NCBI GenBank assembly: GCA_964418565.1
Contig: CAYQMB010000003.1
Span: forward strand, 7,986 to 71,985
From: JAQIBY01 sp964418565
Lineage (GTDB): Bacteria; Bacteroidota; Bacteroidia; Bacteroidales; ML635J-15
Direction of reading: 5' to 3'
DNA: 64,000 nt
Shown here: piece by piece, positions 43,791 to 52,390 of the stretch
Numbering within the stretch: the stretch's first letter is position 1
Layout of the letters: each line of letters starts with the position of its first letter
The notes under the pieces: model-generated
Told to the model about the DNA's origin: nothing
Seen by the model: the letters and a program-made list of their open reading frames with translations, nothing else
Databases searched by the model: none
Position numbers and translations under genes: made by a program

Positions 43791-44834
43791 ATGAATGAAA
43801 TTACCCCTTTGCTGATAGAATGGTATGCAAAGACTGCCAGGGATTTACCATGGCGAAACACCCGGGATCCCTATCATATATGGTTGTCTGAGATTGTTTT
43901 ACAACAGACTCAGGTAAAAACAGGACTTAAGTATTACGAACGAATCTTATCAGAGTATCCTGATGTATATTCCCTTGCTGGTGCCGGCCAGGACAAGTTT
44001 ATGAAATTGTGGCAGGGGCTTGGGTATTATCGCCGTGCTGATAATTTGTTGAAAACAGCTAAATTTGTTGTTGATGAACTTGAGGGGAAATTCCCCACCT
44101 CCTATTCTGGTTTGCTTAAGCTCAAAGGGGTGGGGAGATATACGGCAGCAGCGGTGGCTTCTTTTGCTTATGATGAACCCGTGCCGGTAATTGACGGAAA
44201 TGTGCGGCGCGTTGTGTCCAGGCTGTTTGATGTTCACAGTATTTATGGTTCGACGAAATTTGAAAAACAAATTAATGAAGGTGTCAGTGAAATATTTAGT
44301 CACGATAATCCTGCATTGTTCAACCAGGCTATTATGGAGTTTGGGGCGCTTCAGTGCAGAAAAGTGCCGCAATGTGAATCATGCCCGTTAATTGCGTTTT
44401 GCTTAGCGCGAAAAGGCGGCAGTGAAACCAAACGACCGCTAAAGAAAAAAGGAAAAGGCAAACGATTGCGCAGGTTTTGCTATTTGCTTTACCGGGAAGG
44501 GAATAAGGTGGCGCTTGTTAAACGTGGCGATTCTGATATATGGCGTAACCTTTATGAATTCCCCTGTGTGGAAACAAATGATTGTAATCCCGGTACAATT
44601 GCCGGTAAGATTGAGTCGGAGTTTCATGTTAGTGCTCCCGGTTTGATTGAAGTGATACGCATGAATTCACATATTCTATCGCATCAGGAAATTTATGCCA
44701 GTCTGTTTCTGCTTAAAGGTGACAAACCCACAGGAGTAATTATGGTTGATATCAGTGAGCTCTATGCTTATCCTGTTCACAGGCTGATGGAAAAATTGTT
44801 GCATGATTCATCCGTTGAAGCACTGCTTATGTAA
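43791..44834 (+). CDS. mutY: adenine DNA glycosylase MutY
   Basis: 347 residues. It removes adenine opposite 8-oxoguanine. The opening WYAKTARDLPWRNTRDPYHIWLSEIVLQQTQV has the catalytic Glu; LKGVGRYTAAAVASFAYDEPVPVIDGNVRRV holds the helix-hairpin-helix and catalytic Asp135. The iron-sulfur ligands are spaced Cys-x5-Cys-x2-Cys-x5-Cys (CRKVPQCESC, then C), one residue shorter in the first gap than the usual x6. The C-terminal NUDIX-like domain (LYRE... VALVKRGDSDIWRNLYEFP, then SHQEIYASLF) reads the 8-oxoG strand. Convergent with the sugar transferase gene, 11 bp apart. Confidence 0.95.
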   Translation: MNEITPLLIEWYAKTARDLPWRNTRDPYHIWLSEIVLQQTQVKTGLKYYERILSEYPDVYSLAGAGQDKFMKLWQGLGYYRRADNLLKTAKFVVDELEGKFPTSYSGLLKLKGVGRYTAAAVASFAYDEPVPVIDGNVRRVVSRLFDVHSIYGSTKFEKQINEGVSEIFSHDNPALFNQAIMEFGALQCRKVPQCESCPLIAFCLARKGGSETKRPLKKKGKGKRLRRFCYLLYREGNKVALVKRGDSDIWRNLYEFPCVETNDCNPGTIAGKIESEFHVSAPGLIEVIRMNSHILSHQEIYASLFLLKGDKPTGVIMVDISELYAYPVHRLMEKLLHDSSVEALLM

Positions 44835-44845
44835 AAAAGCACTTA

Positions 44846-46261
44846 TTATTTCCCGCGTCCTCTAATTACAGTGATAATCGTATATATCAGAATTTTAAAA
44901 TCCACAGCAAGTGATATGTTTTCAATATAGAGGATGTCGTATTTAAGGCGCTCTATCATCTCGTCTACATTTTCGGCATAGCCGTATTTAACCTGTCCCC
45001 ACGATGTTATGCCCGGCCGGACTTTGTGCAGAAGGTGATAATGTGGTGCTTTTTCAACAATCTGATCAATGAAGTATTGTCGTTCAGGCCTGGGGCCTAC
45101 AAGAGCCATATCACCACGCAGAACATTGTAAAATTGTGGCAACTCGTCCATCCGGGTTTTACGTAAAAACCGGCCAAAATTGGTAACCCGCTTATCACCT
45201 TCGCTGCTAAGTTTTGGGCCGTGTTTCTCTGAGCCAACATACATCGAACGGAATTTGTATATTTTAAATGGTTTGCCATAACGACCAATGCGTTCATGCG
45301 AATACATGATTGGCCCTTTGGATGAAAGTTTTACGCCAATAGAGATGGCCAGATATAGAGGAGACAACAAAATTAAAGCAATGGCTGATGCGACAATGTC
45401 CATTAAGCGTTTGGTGTGTACCTGCCAGGTAGGCATCAGATGCTTACGGATTTGTATTAAGGGAGTACCCAAAATGTGCGTCATCCTTACTTTACCAATA
45501 AGGATGTCATACATGTCTGGTATAACTTTTATGGTTAATTTTGTTCCATGCAGCTTGTTTATGATCTCCTGAATCATGCCATGCTCATTGGATTCTATTG
45601 CTATAATAGCCTCTTCAACTTTATGTTTGCTAATCAAATCATGTATTTCATTAAGTGACCCCAGGGCAGGTAAATGATCCTGTAGCTGGTAATGTTCCTT
45701 TTTGCGAATGGGAATAAATCCGATAATGTTTAAGCCACTGTAGGGCTTTTGGTATGCAATCTCTTCGTACAGTTTGACAGCTCTTTCTGTGCTGCCTACC
45801 ATAATGGCATTGAATTTTAATTTGTGATCACGGATTTGGTGGTTTGTGTAAGTAGTGATAAACACACGTGGTAAATATGTGAGAAAAAACTGTAAGCCGA
45901 AAAGAACACCAAAAGACTGGTAATAATCGCGGTAAGAGTTGACAATATCATCAAGTAGTAAGGCAAAGAATATGATGAAAACACCCAGAAATGTTGTGAC
46001 AAATGTATTACCAAGCTCTTTAAGGCGTGATTTGCGGTAAATGTCACGGTAATAGCCGCTTAGCAGGTGGAGGCTGAGCCAGAATAAGGGAATGAGGGTG
46101 ATTCCAAGCCAAAACTGTGTGTCTAAATTTATGTCAGGGGTTTGCCCCAGTGTCCGGGCTTCAATGACAAGCTTTCTGAATATGAAAAAAACTGTCCAGC
46201 TAATGGCTGCAGCCAGATAATCGGATAGTATATAGAGTGCTCTGTGTTTATTTACATTCAT
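44846..46261 (-). CDS. polyprenyl-phosphate sugar-1-phosphate transferase
   Basis: 471 residues. Four or five N-terminal membrane helices (about 10-125) are followed by a CoA-binding-like Rossmann domain (NAIMVGSTERAVKLYEEIAYQKPYSGLNIIGFI) and a C-terminal bacterial sugar-transferase domain: KRLMDIVASAIALILLSPLY (membrane-hairpin helix), GPIMYSHERIGRYGKPFKIYKFRSMY, ARMDELPQFYNVLRGDMALVGPRPERQYF and RPGITSWGQV. It transfers a hexose-1-phosphate to undecaprenyl phosphate, starting exopolysaccharide or O-antigen synthesis. It is coupled to the upstream lipoprotein gene (TAATG overlap). No glycosyltransferase cluster follows. Confidence 0.95.
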   Translation of the reverse strand: MNVNKHRALYILSDYLAAAISWTVFFIFRKLVIEARTLGQTPDINLDTQFWLGITLIPLFWLSLHLLSGYYRDIYRKSRLKELGNTFVTTFLGVFIIFFALLLDDIVNSYRDYYQSFGVLFGLQFFLTYLPRVFITTYTNHQIRDHKLKFNAIMVGSTERAVKLYEEIAYQKPYSGLNIIGFIPIRKKEHYQLQDHLPALGSLNEIHDLISKHKVEEAIIAIESNEHGMIQEIINKLHGTKLTIKVIPDMYDILIGKVRMTHILGTPLIQIRKHLMPTWQVHTKRLMDIVASAIALILLSPLYLAISIGVKLSSKGPIMYSHERIGRYGKPFKIYKFRSMYVGSEKHGPKLSSEGDKRVTNFGRFLRKTRMDELPQFYNVLRGDMALVGPRPERQYFIDQIVEKAPHYHLLHKVRPGITSWGQVKYGYAENVDEMIERLKYDILYIENISLAVDFKILIYTIITVIRGRGK

Positions 46262-47136
46262 TAGTAATGCAATATTTTGATGTTATCCAGGTATACCTCA
46301 CCGGCAACAAAATCCTCATTGTTTTCCATGGGTTGGGCACTGATAAACAGACGGTATTCTGTTGCATTGGTTGTTTCAGCAACAATATCCGTGAGATTGA
46401 TGTATACCTTATTCCATTCCGGTGAATCAAATAATGTTAATATGGGGTACCGTACGTCAGAAAAGCCTTCACCTGTATATTCTTTGGCAAATACCCCTAC
46501 GGTAAATTCCTGAGTGCACTTATAGCTTACTTCAGCAAAAATCTTTGCGTCTTTTGGTAAGGGGAAAACATCTGCTGTCCGGCAGTCAAAATTCGGGCGG
46601 GAAATATCATTGGCAAAATAACCACATTGCCCGTCAAGACAATTTGAATCATTAACTGTATTTAAGGTGGTGTCACTTGCGGTTGTGATTTCAAATCCGG
46701 TACCCAAATCTTCAAAATCCTCAAAAAACGGAACCTCGGTGTCTGTGTAGTTAAACACAGGGTTGATATTAAGCGTATCTCCGGGTGGCAGGAGCGTATC
46801 TGAGCGATAACTTGTCATGAAAGGGTAGATGACATGAAAACTGCTCTGCCCGCTTTCTTTAACACCTGCTTCAAGGGTGAGTTGCTGTTCGCCAGAGGGA
46901 AGTACCGGTACGGTAAACGGTGCTTCGTATGTGCCCACCAGCTGACCGTTAACGTATACCCATATATCTTCAATGTTGTGAAAATTGCCACCCTGTCCTG
47001 TAGTGTTGTTTACCATGATGGTGTCAACCTTTATATAGGAAGCCTGAGGCTCAGGAGGATTGATGATGTTACAGGAATTAAATGAGCTGATTATCAGCGC
47101 AAAAATGAGGATAAAACTGATATGTCTACCGGGCAT
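46261..47136 (-). CDS. lipoprotein of unknown function
   Basis: 291 residues from the ATG at 47136 (MPGRHISFILIFALIISSF with NSC lipobox); the longer frame to 47199 overlaps the previous gene. The N-terminal part has beta-sandwich character (VYVNGQLVGTYEAPFTVPVLPSGEQQLTLEAGVKESG), like PEGA or Ig-type domains. The C-terminal part (FFEDFEDLG ... IFAEVSYKCTQEFTVGVFA ... EVYLDNIKILHY) looks like a carbohydrate-binding-type jelly roll. It shares a base with the sugar transferase start and lies 53 bp after the Gfo/Idh/MocA gene; an envelope polysaccharide role is inferred from context. Confidence 0.65.
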   Translation of the reverse strand: MPGRHISFILIFALIISSFNSCNIINPPEPQASYIKVDTIMVNNTTGQGGNFHNIEDIWVYVNGQLVGTYEAPFTVPVLPSGEQQLTLEAGVKESGQSSFHVIYPFMTSYRSDTLLPPGDTLNINPVFNYTDTEVPFFEDFEDLGTGFEITTASDTTLNTVNDSNCLDGQCGYFANDISRPNFDCRTADVFPLPKDAKIFAEVSYKCTQEFTVGVFAKEYTGEGFSDVRYPILTLFDSPEWNKVYINLTDIVAETTNATEYRLFISAQPMENNEDFVAGEVYLDNIKILHY

Positions 47137-47189
47137 ACTGTTTCGGTTTTGATAAATAACGGCTGCAAAGTAAAGATATTGTTTGCAAA

Positions 47190-48143
47190 TTATGAACAAT
47201 TTGAAGTCAATTTAAGCCGCGAATTGATTTCCCTGATAACAGCCATGGTTCTGGAGGTGTTTTCAAGGCTTACTTCAGGAGACATTGCCTGCAGGATGCT
47301 TTTTGAAAAGGCTTCAAGTTCATCTGCAACCACATTGGCATTTTTTACCGGGATGGGGTCGCAGTTCATGTTGTTTTTGTTTTCCCCGAATAAACTGATA
47401 TCGCCATCTTTGTCTTTGCTGTAACGGAAGGCCGCCTGATTAATAAAGTCAATTTCGATGTAGTCGGATGGGTTGTAAAATACCGCACTTTGTTCCTCAT
47501 GACCGGAAATGCCGGAAGCCGTGAGATTGGCAATGCAGCCGTTGTGAAACTCGATGAAGGCGTTGACAACTTCCGGGCTCTGCTTGTTTGTACTCACGCC
47601 ATATGCGGAAATTTTACGAATGTTGGATCTGACAACGCTCAGAATGTTGTCCACATCGTGCAGCATGAGGTCGTTTACCGGATGTACAGGCCTTGATTCA
47701 TTGTAAGCTGTCATTCGCCGTGTCTGTATCATTCTTACCCGTGGGTGGATGAAGGGGCGTGCTGCCAGGAATGCCGGATTGTACCGGTGCGGAAAACCTA
47801 CCTGTACCACCACCTCGGCTTCATCGCTGAGATTTATCAGATCTCGTGTCTCTGAAATGCTGTAGTCGCCGGGCTTTCCAATAAATATGTGTTTGGAGTT
47901 GCGCAAAGCGGATTTTAAACAGGTGTAAGAATTGTAACCGGATGTCGTTATCAGCGCATCAACATGCTCAAACAGGTCCTCAGGATGGAGAAAAATCTTG
48001 ATGCCGTAATGCTTGCGGATATCAAGAACGCGTTCCTGGTTAATGTCATGTAAACCCACAATCTGAAATGTGTTCAGTTGGTTTAATAAGTCCAGGTAAT
48101 GCGTGATGTCTTCATCTGTGCCGAGTATGCCTGCTTTTATCAT
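47190..48143 (-). CDS. Gfo/Idh/MocA-family oxidoreductase
   Basis: 317 residues from the ATG at 48143 (MIKAGILGTDEDITHYLDLL); the frame opens at 48161. The N-terminal Rossmann fold has GILGTDED in place of the classic GxGxxG, so NAD(P) binding may be altered. YGIKIFLHPEDLFEHVDALITTSGYNSYTCLKSALRNSKHIFIGKPGDYSISE gives the family's EKP-like loop as GKP. ArnvFlDVG-type C-terminal motif is replaced by DLMLHDVDNILSVV with the conserved His-Asp. In this operon it may act on a nucleotide sugar for the sugar transferase downstream; substrate unknown. Confidence 0.8.
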   Translation of the reverse strand: MIKAGILGTDEDITHYLDLLNQLNTFQIVGLHDINQERVLDIRKHYGIKIFLHPEDLFEHVDALITTSGYNSYTCLKSALRNSKHIFIGKPGDYSISETRDLINLSDEAEVVVQVGFPHRYNPAFLAARPFIHPRVRMIQTRRMTAYNESRPVHPVNDLMLHDVDNILSVVRSNIRKISAYGVSTNKQSPEVVNAFIEFHNGCIANLTASGISGHEEQSAVFYNPSDYIEIDFINQAAFRYSKDKDGDISLFGENKNNMNCDPIPVKNANVVADELEAFSKSILQAMSPEVSLENTSRTMAVIREINSRLKLTSNCS

Positions 48144-48393
48144 TCCGATTGATTTTTGCACTAAAATACAGTTTATATAAGATGAAAAATGCTTGTGGCA
48201 GGGGGTTTTATCAACCTGCAGTTGTTAACAATCCGTGTTTCAGCTTATTCACTTTTTAAGGATGTTTGGGCTGTTTCTTTTGTATAATATTTGGTGTGAC
48301 GCCGGGTGTGTGTGCCCAGAAACGGAATATTCCGGATTATTCAGACAATATGAAAAAAAAGAAAAATATCAAATGCTGATACAATCATTTTTG

Positions 48394-48401
48394 TATATTT
48401 G
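48394..48401 (+). promoter_or_regulatory. TAnnTTTG -7 box for tRNA-Arg
   Basis: TATATTTG, 17 bases before the tRNA 5' end at 48418. The remaining part of the 48144-48393 gap shows nothing else. Confidence 0.6.
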
Positions 48402-48417
48402 CAGCCCGAAACAACAG

Positions 48418-48492
48418 GGTCCAGTAGCTCAGTTGGATTAGAGCAACGGCCTTCTAAGCCGTAGGTCCCAGGTTCGAGTCCTGGCTGGATCA
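48418..48492 (+). tRNA. tRNA-Arg (TCT)
   Basis: A 75-nt cloverleaf: acceptor GGTCCAG/CTGGATC (one G-U), D-arm GCTCAGTTGGATTAGAGC, anticodon stem-loop CGGC-CTTCTAA-GCCG with anticodon TCT, T-arm CCAGG-TTCGAGT-CCTGG, discriminator A. No complete CCA is encoded. A terminator hairpin (ACCGGA/TCCGGT, 48501-48526) with a T-run follows. Its 3' half and terminator are duplicated immediately downstream. Confidence 0.95.
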
Positions 48493-48500
48493 CATTCATC

Positions 48501-48533
48501 GACCGGATGTCATTAACGATGTCCGGTTTTTTG
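48501..48533 (+). terminator. intrinsic terminator of tRNA-Arg
   Basis: Stem ACCGGA/TCCGGT with inner CAT/ATG-type pairing, followed by a run of six T. The same structure recurs 123 bases on, at about 48624-48656. Confidence 0.8.
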
Positions 48534-48549
48534 TTCCCCTTTTTTCCCA

Positions 48550-48684
48550 GGCCTTTTGAGCTGTAGGTTGCAGGTGAGTTTATCAGGCTGCAAGACTGAA
48601 GTCCTGGCTGGATCACATTCATCGACCGGATGTCATTAACGATGTCCGGTTTTTTGTTCCCCTTTTTTTCAGGCCTTTTCAGCC
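48550..48684 (+). repeat. decayed tandem copy of tRNA-Arg 3' half plus terminator
   Basis: Bases 48600-48683 repeat 48477-48561 almost exactly (offset 123), covering the tRNA T-arm, acceptor strand and terminator. The preceding bases (AGGCCTTTTGAGCTGTAGG, 48549-48567) align with the anticodon loop and variable region of the intact tRNA, and a third start of the same motif (AGGCCTTTTCAGCC) is at 48671-48684. So the unit runs from the anticodon loop to the terminator. It cannot make a tRNA. The rest of the gap to 48818 is AT-rich without a gene. Confidence 0.85.
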
Positions 48685-48832
48685 TCAAAAACCTTGCGCC
48701 AAAACTGATTACAAAGGATGGAATGATTTGGCCTGTTGCAATGGAAAGCTAATCATTGCTTTAGAGATGCTGAGTGAAAAAATGTAAAATCGGTACGTGT
48801 GATTTTAAATGAAAGCCGTAATTTTGCATCAG

Positions 48833-49132
48833 ATGCGATTGCAAAAGAAACTGGCCAAAGCTGAGATGATTCTCAAGGAAGAAAGAGAATCACTTTTATG
48901 GATGCTGTCTGATGGATCGGATGACCTCGCCGGTCCAAAAGACTTTTTGCCGTTCTATGAAGAGGATGCCAAATACCAAATCCGGGATTTGCATTTGCCG
49001 GATGCATATGAATCGCATTATCTGAATAAAATCTGCGATATATACGGTCCGTATTCAGAAGATCAGCCATCCAAAAAAGCCAGCTATTACGATAATGATT
49101 TTTACCGGCGTAAAAACGATGTGGACATCTGA
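48833..49132 (+). CDS. small acidic protein of unknown function
   Basis: 99 residues from the ATG at 48833, chosen because a TAnnTTTG box (TAATTTTG, 48819-48826) lies just before it and within the longer frame that starts at 48809. The N-terminal ~35 residues form a charged amphipathic helix (RLQKKLAKAEMILKEERESLLWML). The rest is rich in Asp/Glu/Tyr with no hydrophobic segment, so it is probably cytoplasmic. No family recognised. Convergent with the DEAD-box helicase gene. Confidence 0.55.
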   Translation: MRLQKKLAKAEMILKEERESLLWMLSDGSDDLAGPKDFLPFYEEDAKYQIRDLHLPDAYESHYLNKICDIYGPYSEDQPSKKASYYDNDFYRRKNDVDI

Positions 49133-49186
49133 ATTTTTTATTTAATCCCTACTTTACAAAATCCTGAGTGTAATCAAAGTCAATGA

Positions 49187-50434
49187 TTACCGGCGTCTGC
49201 GTTGTTTGTTTTTGTTGCGCTTGGCAAAGAACTCCTGCTTGCGGCGTGCTTTTTCCTTTTCAAATGCCTTTTTTTCAGCAGCGTTCATAGGCTTGTCTGT
49301 TTGGGGAAACGGGTTGTTTCCCGCGGGCTGGATTTTTTGTTTAATCAGTTTTTCTATATCCCGAACGTAGGCGTTTTCTTCAGGTTCACAAAGTGAAATG
49401 GCCGTTCCGTCTTCTCCCGCTCTGCCTGATCTGCCAATTCTGTGGACGTATGTTTCGGATTCGTTTGGAATGTCATAATTAATGACATACGCCAGTTTGT
49501 CGATATCAATTCCCCTGGCTGCAATATCAGTGGCCACAAGTACCCTGATCTTACCGGCTTTGAACTGAGCAAGGGCTTTTTGCCGCTGGTTTTGACTTTT
49601 GTTACCGTGTATCGCTGCCGATTTGATTTTTTCCTTGTGCAGGTTGCGGGCTATTTTATCTGCCCCGTGTTTGGTTCTGGAAAATAGTAACACCTGATCA
49701 ATGCTTTGATCCTTTAAAATGTGCAGGAGCAGGTCTTTTTTGTCAGGTTTGTTGGTATAATACAGGTATTGCTGCAATGTATCGGCTGCTGATGATTGGG
49801 CTGCAACCTGAATTTTTACAGGATTTTCAAGGATACTTCGTGACAACTCAACAATGCTTTTTGGCATGGTTGCAGAGAAAAAGAGGGATTGCCGTTTTTT
49901 GGGCAGTACAGCAATAATTTTTCTAATGTCATGAATGAACCCCATATCAAGCATGCGATCGGCTTCATCAAGGACGAAATATTCAACATCCCGTAGGTGA
50001 ATAAAGCCCTGGTTCATTAAGTCCAGCAGTCTGCCGGGTGTTGCTATTAGCACATCAACGCCTTTTTTGAGGGCATTGGTTTGTTTGCCCTGATTTACAC
50101 CTCCAAAAATAACGGTATTATTTACCCTTGTATATTTGCCATAGGTGGAAAAACTTTCACCAATTTGTATGGCAAGCTCCCGGGTAGGAGTGATGACCAG
50201 TGCTTTGATTTTCCGTGAGGGTTTTCCATCCTGTTTCTCCTTATGCAGATGCTGTAGTATCGGTATTGCAAAAGCTGCTGTTTTTCCTGTACCTGTCTGG
50301 GCACTGCCTAAAATGTCTTTTCCTTTTATGATGTGGGGGATGGCTTTAGACTGAATTGTTGTTGGCTCGTTGTAGTTCTCTTCTTCGAGCGATTTGAGAA
50401 TGGGATCAATGATCCCGAGATTGTTAAATTGCAT
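49187..50434 (-). CDS. DEAD-box RNA helicase (RhlE-like)
   Basis: 415 residues. All core motifs are present: Q-motif region (EENYNEPTTIQSKAIP), AQTGTGKTAAF (Walker A), PTREL, TPGRLLDL, DEADRMLDMGF, SAT, then in the second RecA domain ATDIAARGIDI and HRIGRSGRAG. A short, very basic C-terminal tail (KKAFEKEKARRKQEFFAKRNKNKQRRRR) probably binds RNA. It unwinds short RNA duplexes, acting in ribosome assembly or RNA turnover. A TAnnTTTG box at 50498-50505 gives a leader of about 58 nt. Confidence 0.95.
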   Translation of the reverse strand: MQFNNLGIIDPILKSLEEENYNEPTTIQSKAIPHIIKGKDILGSAQTGTGKTAAFAIPILQHLHKEKQDGKPSRKIKALVITPTRELAIQIGESFSTYGKYTRVNNTVIFGGVNQGKQTNALKKGVDVLIATPGRLLDLMNQGFIHLRDVEYFVLDEADRMLDMGFIHDIRKIIAVLPKKRQSLFFSATMPKSIVELSRSILENPVKIQVAAQSSAADTLQQYLYYTNKPDKKDLLLHILKDQSIDQVLLFSRTKHGADKIARNLHKEKIKSAAIHGNKSQNQRQKALAQFKAGKIRVLVATDIAARGIDIDKLAYVINYDIPNESETYVHRIGRSGRAGEDGTAISLCEPEENAYVRDIEKLIKQKIQPAGNNPFPQTDKPMNAAEKKAFEKEKARRKQEFFAKRNKNKQRRRR

Positions 50435-50497
50435 TCGCGTTTTCTTTTTCCCAATAAAAAAGGTGGGAATAGCCTTATCTGTTAATTAATTCGGGTG

Positions 50498-50505
50498 CAA
50501 AGGTA
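50498..50505 (-). promoter_or_regulatory. TAnnTTTG -7 box for the helicase gene
   Basis: TACCTTTG on the minus strand, 64 bases before the ATG at 50434. Confidence 0.55.
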
Positions 50506-50620
50506 AATAAAATAATCGGGATGGCAGCATATGCTTCCAAACCTGTATTTCTTTTTAGTGCATTACCTGATGATTAACAGGTAATTCCCCGCATATTCAT
50601 TTCATCCGAAGGCCCGGATT

Positions 50621-50755
50621 TTGCGTGAGGGTAGCAAAACCTTCAGGGTCGCCTAAATCCCTCGTTGTACAGTATTATTCAAATTAAGCTAACAAGTTGA
50701 TAGATACGACCCTGAAGGTTAGTGCCTGCGCTGATGACAAAAACCGGGCACGCCC
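50621..50755. repeat. dispersed palindromic element, copy 1
   Basis: It begins TTGCGTGAGGGTAG and ends GGGCACGCCCC, the same ends as the elements at 52906 and 63627. Inside is a perfect 14-bp inverted repeat AACCTTCAGGGTCG (50638-50651) / CGACCCTGAAGGTT (50707-50720) with a 55-nt spacer. The interior differs from the other two copies. It lies between the DEAD-box helicase gene and guaA; an open frame running through it from 50697 is not the guaA start. Confidence 0.65.
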
Positions 50756-50813
50756 CATTGAGAGAAATAGCAAATCACAAACAACAAATCACAAATCTTT
50801 CAACCAATTATTC

Positions 50814-50821
50814 TATCTTTG
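50814..50821 (+). promoter_or_regulatory. TAnnTTTG -7 box for guaA
   Basis: TATCTTTG, 16 bases before the guaA ATG at 50838. The short leader leaves no room for a purine riboswitch. Confidence 0.6.
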
Positions 50822-50837
50822 CGGAAAAATCTCCGGT

Positions 50838-52370
50838 ATGCACGAAAAAATTGTCATTTTAGATTTCGGCTCTCAATATACACAGTTGATTGCCAGGAAA
50901 GTACGTGAGCTTAACGTATATTGCGAAATTCATCCGTTCAATTACGAAATTCCGCTGGAAGATAAAAGCATCAAGGCTGTGATCATGAGTGGTTCGCCAT
51001 TTTCCGTGCTGGATGAAGGGGCGCCGGTGCCGCATATTGATCGCGTGAAAGGAAAATTGCCGCTGCTGGGTGTGTGTTACGGGGCGCAGTACATTGCTCA
51101 TCATTTTGGTGGTGATGTGCGCTATTCCAACACACGTGAATACGGCCGTGCGAATCTGAAACGCTTTGAAAAAGAAAATGACTTGCTGAAAGGCATGTCA
51201 GATGGCAGCCAGGTGTGGATGTCGCATGGGGATACCATCAACAGCATTCCGGATGATTTTAAGGTAATCGCCAGCACCGAAGATGTGCATGTGGCAGCGT
51301 TTGAAGTGGAAAATGAAAACACCTATGGCATTCAGTTTCATCCCGAAGTGTATCATTCCAAAGAGGGCAAAACCCTGCTGGAAAATTTTGTGGTAAAGAT
51401 TGCCGGTTGCTCACAGGACTGGACACCTTCAGTGTATGTGGAGGAAACCATCTCCGGTTTAAAAAAGCAGCTTGGTGATGATAAAGTGGTGCTGGGCTTG
51501 TCTGGCGGCGTGGATTCGTCTGTGGCTGCCATTTTGTTGCATAAAGCCATCGGTAAAAACCTGAGCTGCATTTTTGTGGACAATGGCTTGTTGCGCAAAA
51601 ATGAATTTGATCAGGTGCTGGATTCATACAAAGATTTGGGATTAAATGTGATTGGCGTGCGTGCTGCTGATCGTTTTTACAAAGCCTTGGCCGGAGAAAG
51701 TGATCCCGAACGCAAGCGTAAGATTATCGGTGGCATGTTCATCGAAATTTTTGATGAAGAGGCCACAAAAATTGAGGATGTGAAATGGCTGGCTCAGGGC
51801 ACCATTTATCCTGATGTGATTGAGTCTGTGTCCGTCAACGGTCCTTCCGTGACCATTAAATCTCACCACAACGTAGGTGGTTTGCCCGAAAAAATGAATC
51901 TGAAAGTGGTGGAACCTTTGCGTTCGCTCTTCAAAGATGAAGTGCGACGCGTAGGGAAAACCATCGAGGTGCCCGATGCCATTTTGCGGCGTCATCCTTT
52001 CCCCGGTCCCGGACTGGGAATTCGTATACTGGGTGATGTCACACCCGAAAAAGTGCGCATTCTGCAGGATGTGGATGACATTTTTATCAGTGGACTGGTT
52101 GAGGATGGTTTGTACGATGATGTCTGGCAGGCTGGATCAGTATTGCTGCCGATACAATCTGTCGGTGTGATGGGCGATGAGCGCACCTACGAACAGGTGG
52201 TTGCTTTACGTGCTGTGGAAAGCACCGATGGCATGACCGCCGACTGGGTGCATCTGCCGTATGAATTTCTGGCAAAAACCTCCAGTAGAATCATCAACCG
52301 TGTGAAAGGTGTCAACCGCGTGGTGTACGACATCAGCTCCAAGCCACCTGCCACGATAGAGTGGGAATAG
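50838..52370 (+). CDS. guaA: GMP synthase (glutamine-hydrolysing)
   Basis: 510 residues from the ATG at 50838 (MHEKIVILDFGSQYTQLIARK); the frame extends 47 residues upstream but those run through a repeat and the promoter. It converts XMP, ATP and glutamine to GMP. The class I glutamine amidotransferase domain has the nucleophile Cys in GVCYGAQ and the His/Glu of GIQFHPEVYHS. The PP-loop ATP pyrophosphatase motif is LGLSGGVDSSVAA. The C-terminal dimerisation domain ends VYDISSKPPATIEWE. Monocistronic. Confidence 0.97.
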   Translation: MHEKIVILDFGSQYTQLIARKVRELNVYCEIHPFNYEIPLEDKSIKAVIMSGSPFSVLDEGAPVPHIDRVKGKLPLLGVCYGAQYIAHHFGGDVRYSNTREYGRANLKRFEKENDLLKGMSDGSQVWMSHGDTINSIPDDFKVIASTEDVHVAAFEVENENTYGIQFHPEVYHSKEGKTLLENFVVKIAGCSQDWTPSVYVEETISGLKKQLGDDKVVLGLSGGVDSSVAAILLHKAIGKNLSCIFVDNGLLRKNEFDQVLDSYKDLGLNVIGVRAADRFYKALAGESDPERKRKIIGGMFIEIFDEEATKIEDVKWLAQGTIYPDVIESVSVNGPSVTIKSHHNVGGLPEKMNLKVVEPLRSLFKDEVRRVGKTIEVPDAILRRHPFPGPGLGIRILGDVTPEKVRILQDVDDIFISGLVEDGLYDDVWQAGSVLLPIQSVGVMGDERTYEQVVALRAVESTDGMTADWVHLPYEFLAKTSSRIINRVKGVNRVVYDISSKPPATIEWE

Positions 52371-52390
52371 GGAGTTTACCTGTTTATTCA

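Noticed and set aside
48341..48688. Minus-strand 115-codon frame with an internal peptide repeat
   Set aside because: The peptide repeat is produced by the duplicated tRNA-Arg 3' half and terminator; it is not a protein gene.
50697..50837. Longer N-terminus for guaA
   Set aside because: The extension passes through an inverted repeat and the TATCTTTG promoter box; GMP synthases begin at the chosen Met.
50690..50837. Purine riboswitch upstream of guaA
   Set aside because: The leader after the promoter box is only about 11 nt and no conserved aptamer core was seen.
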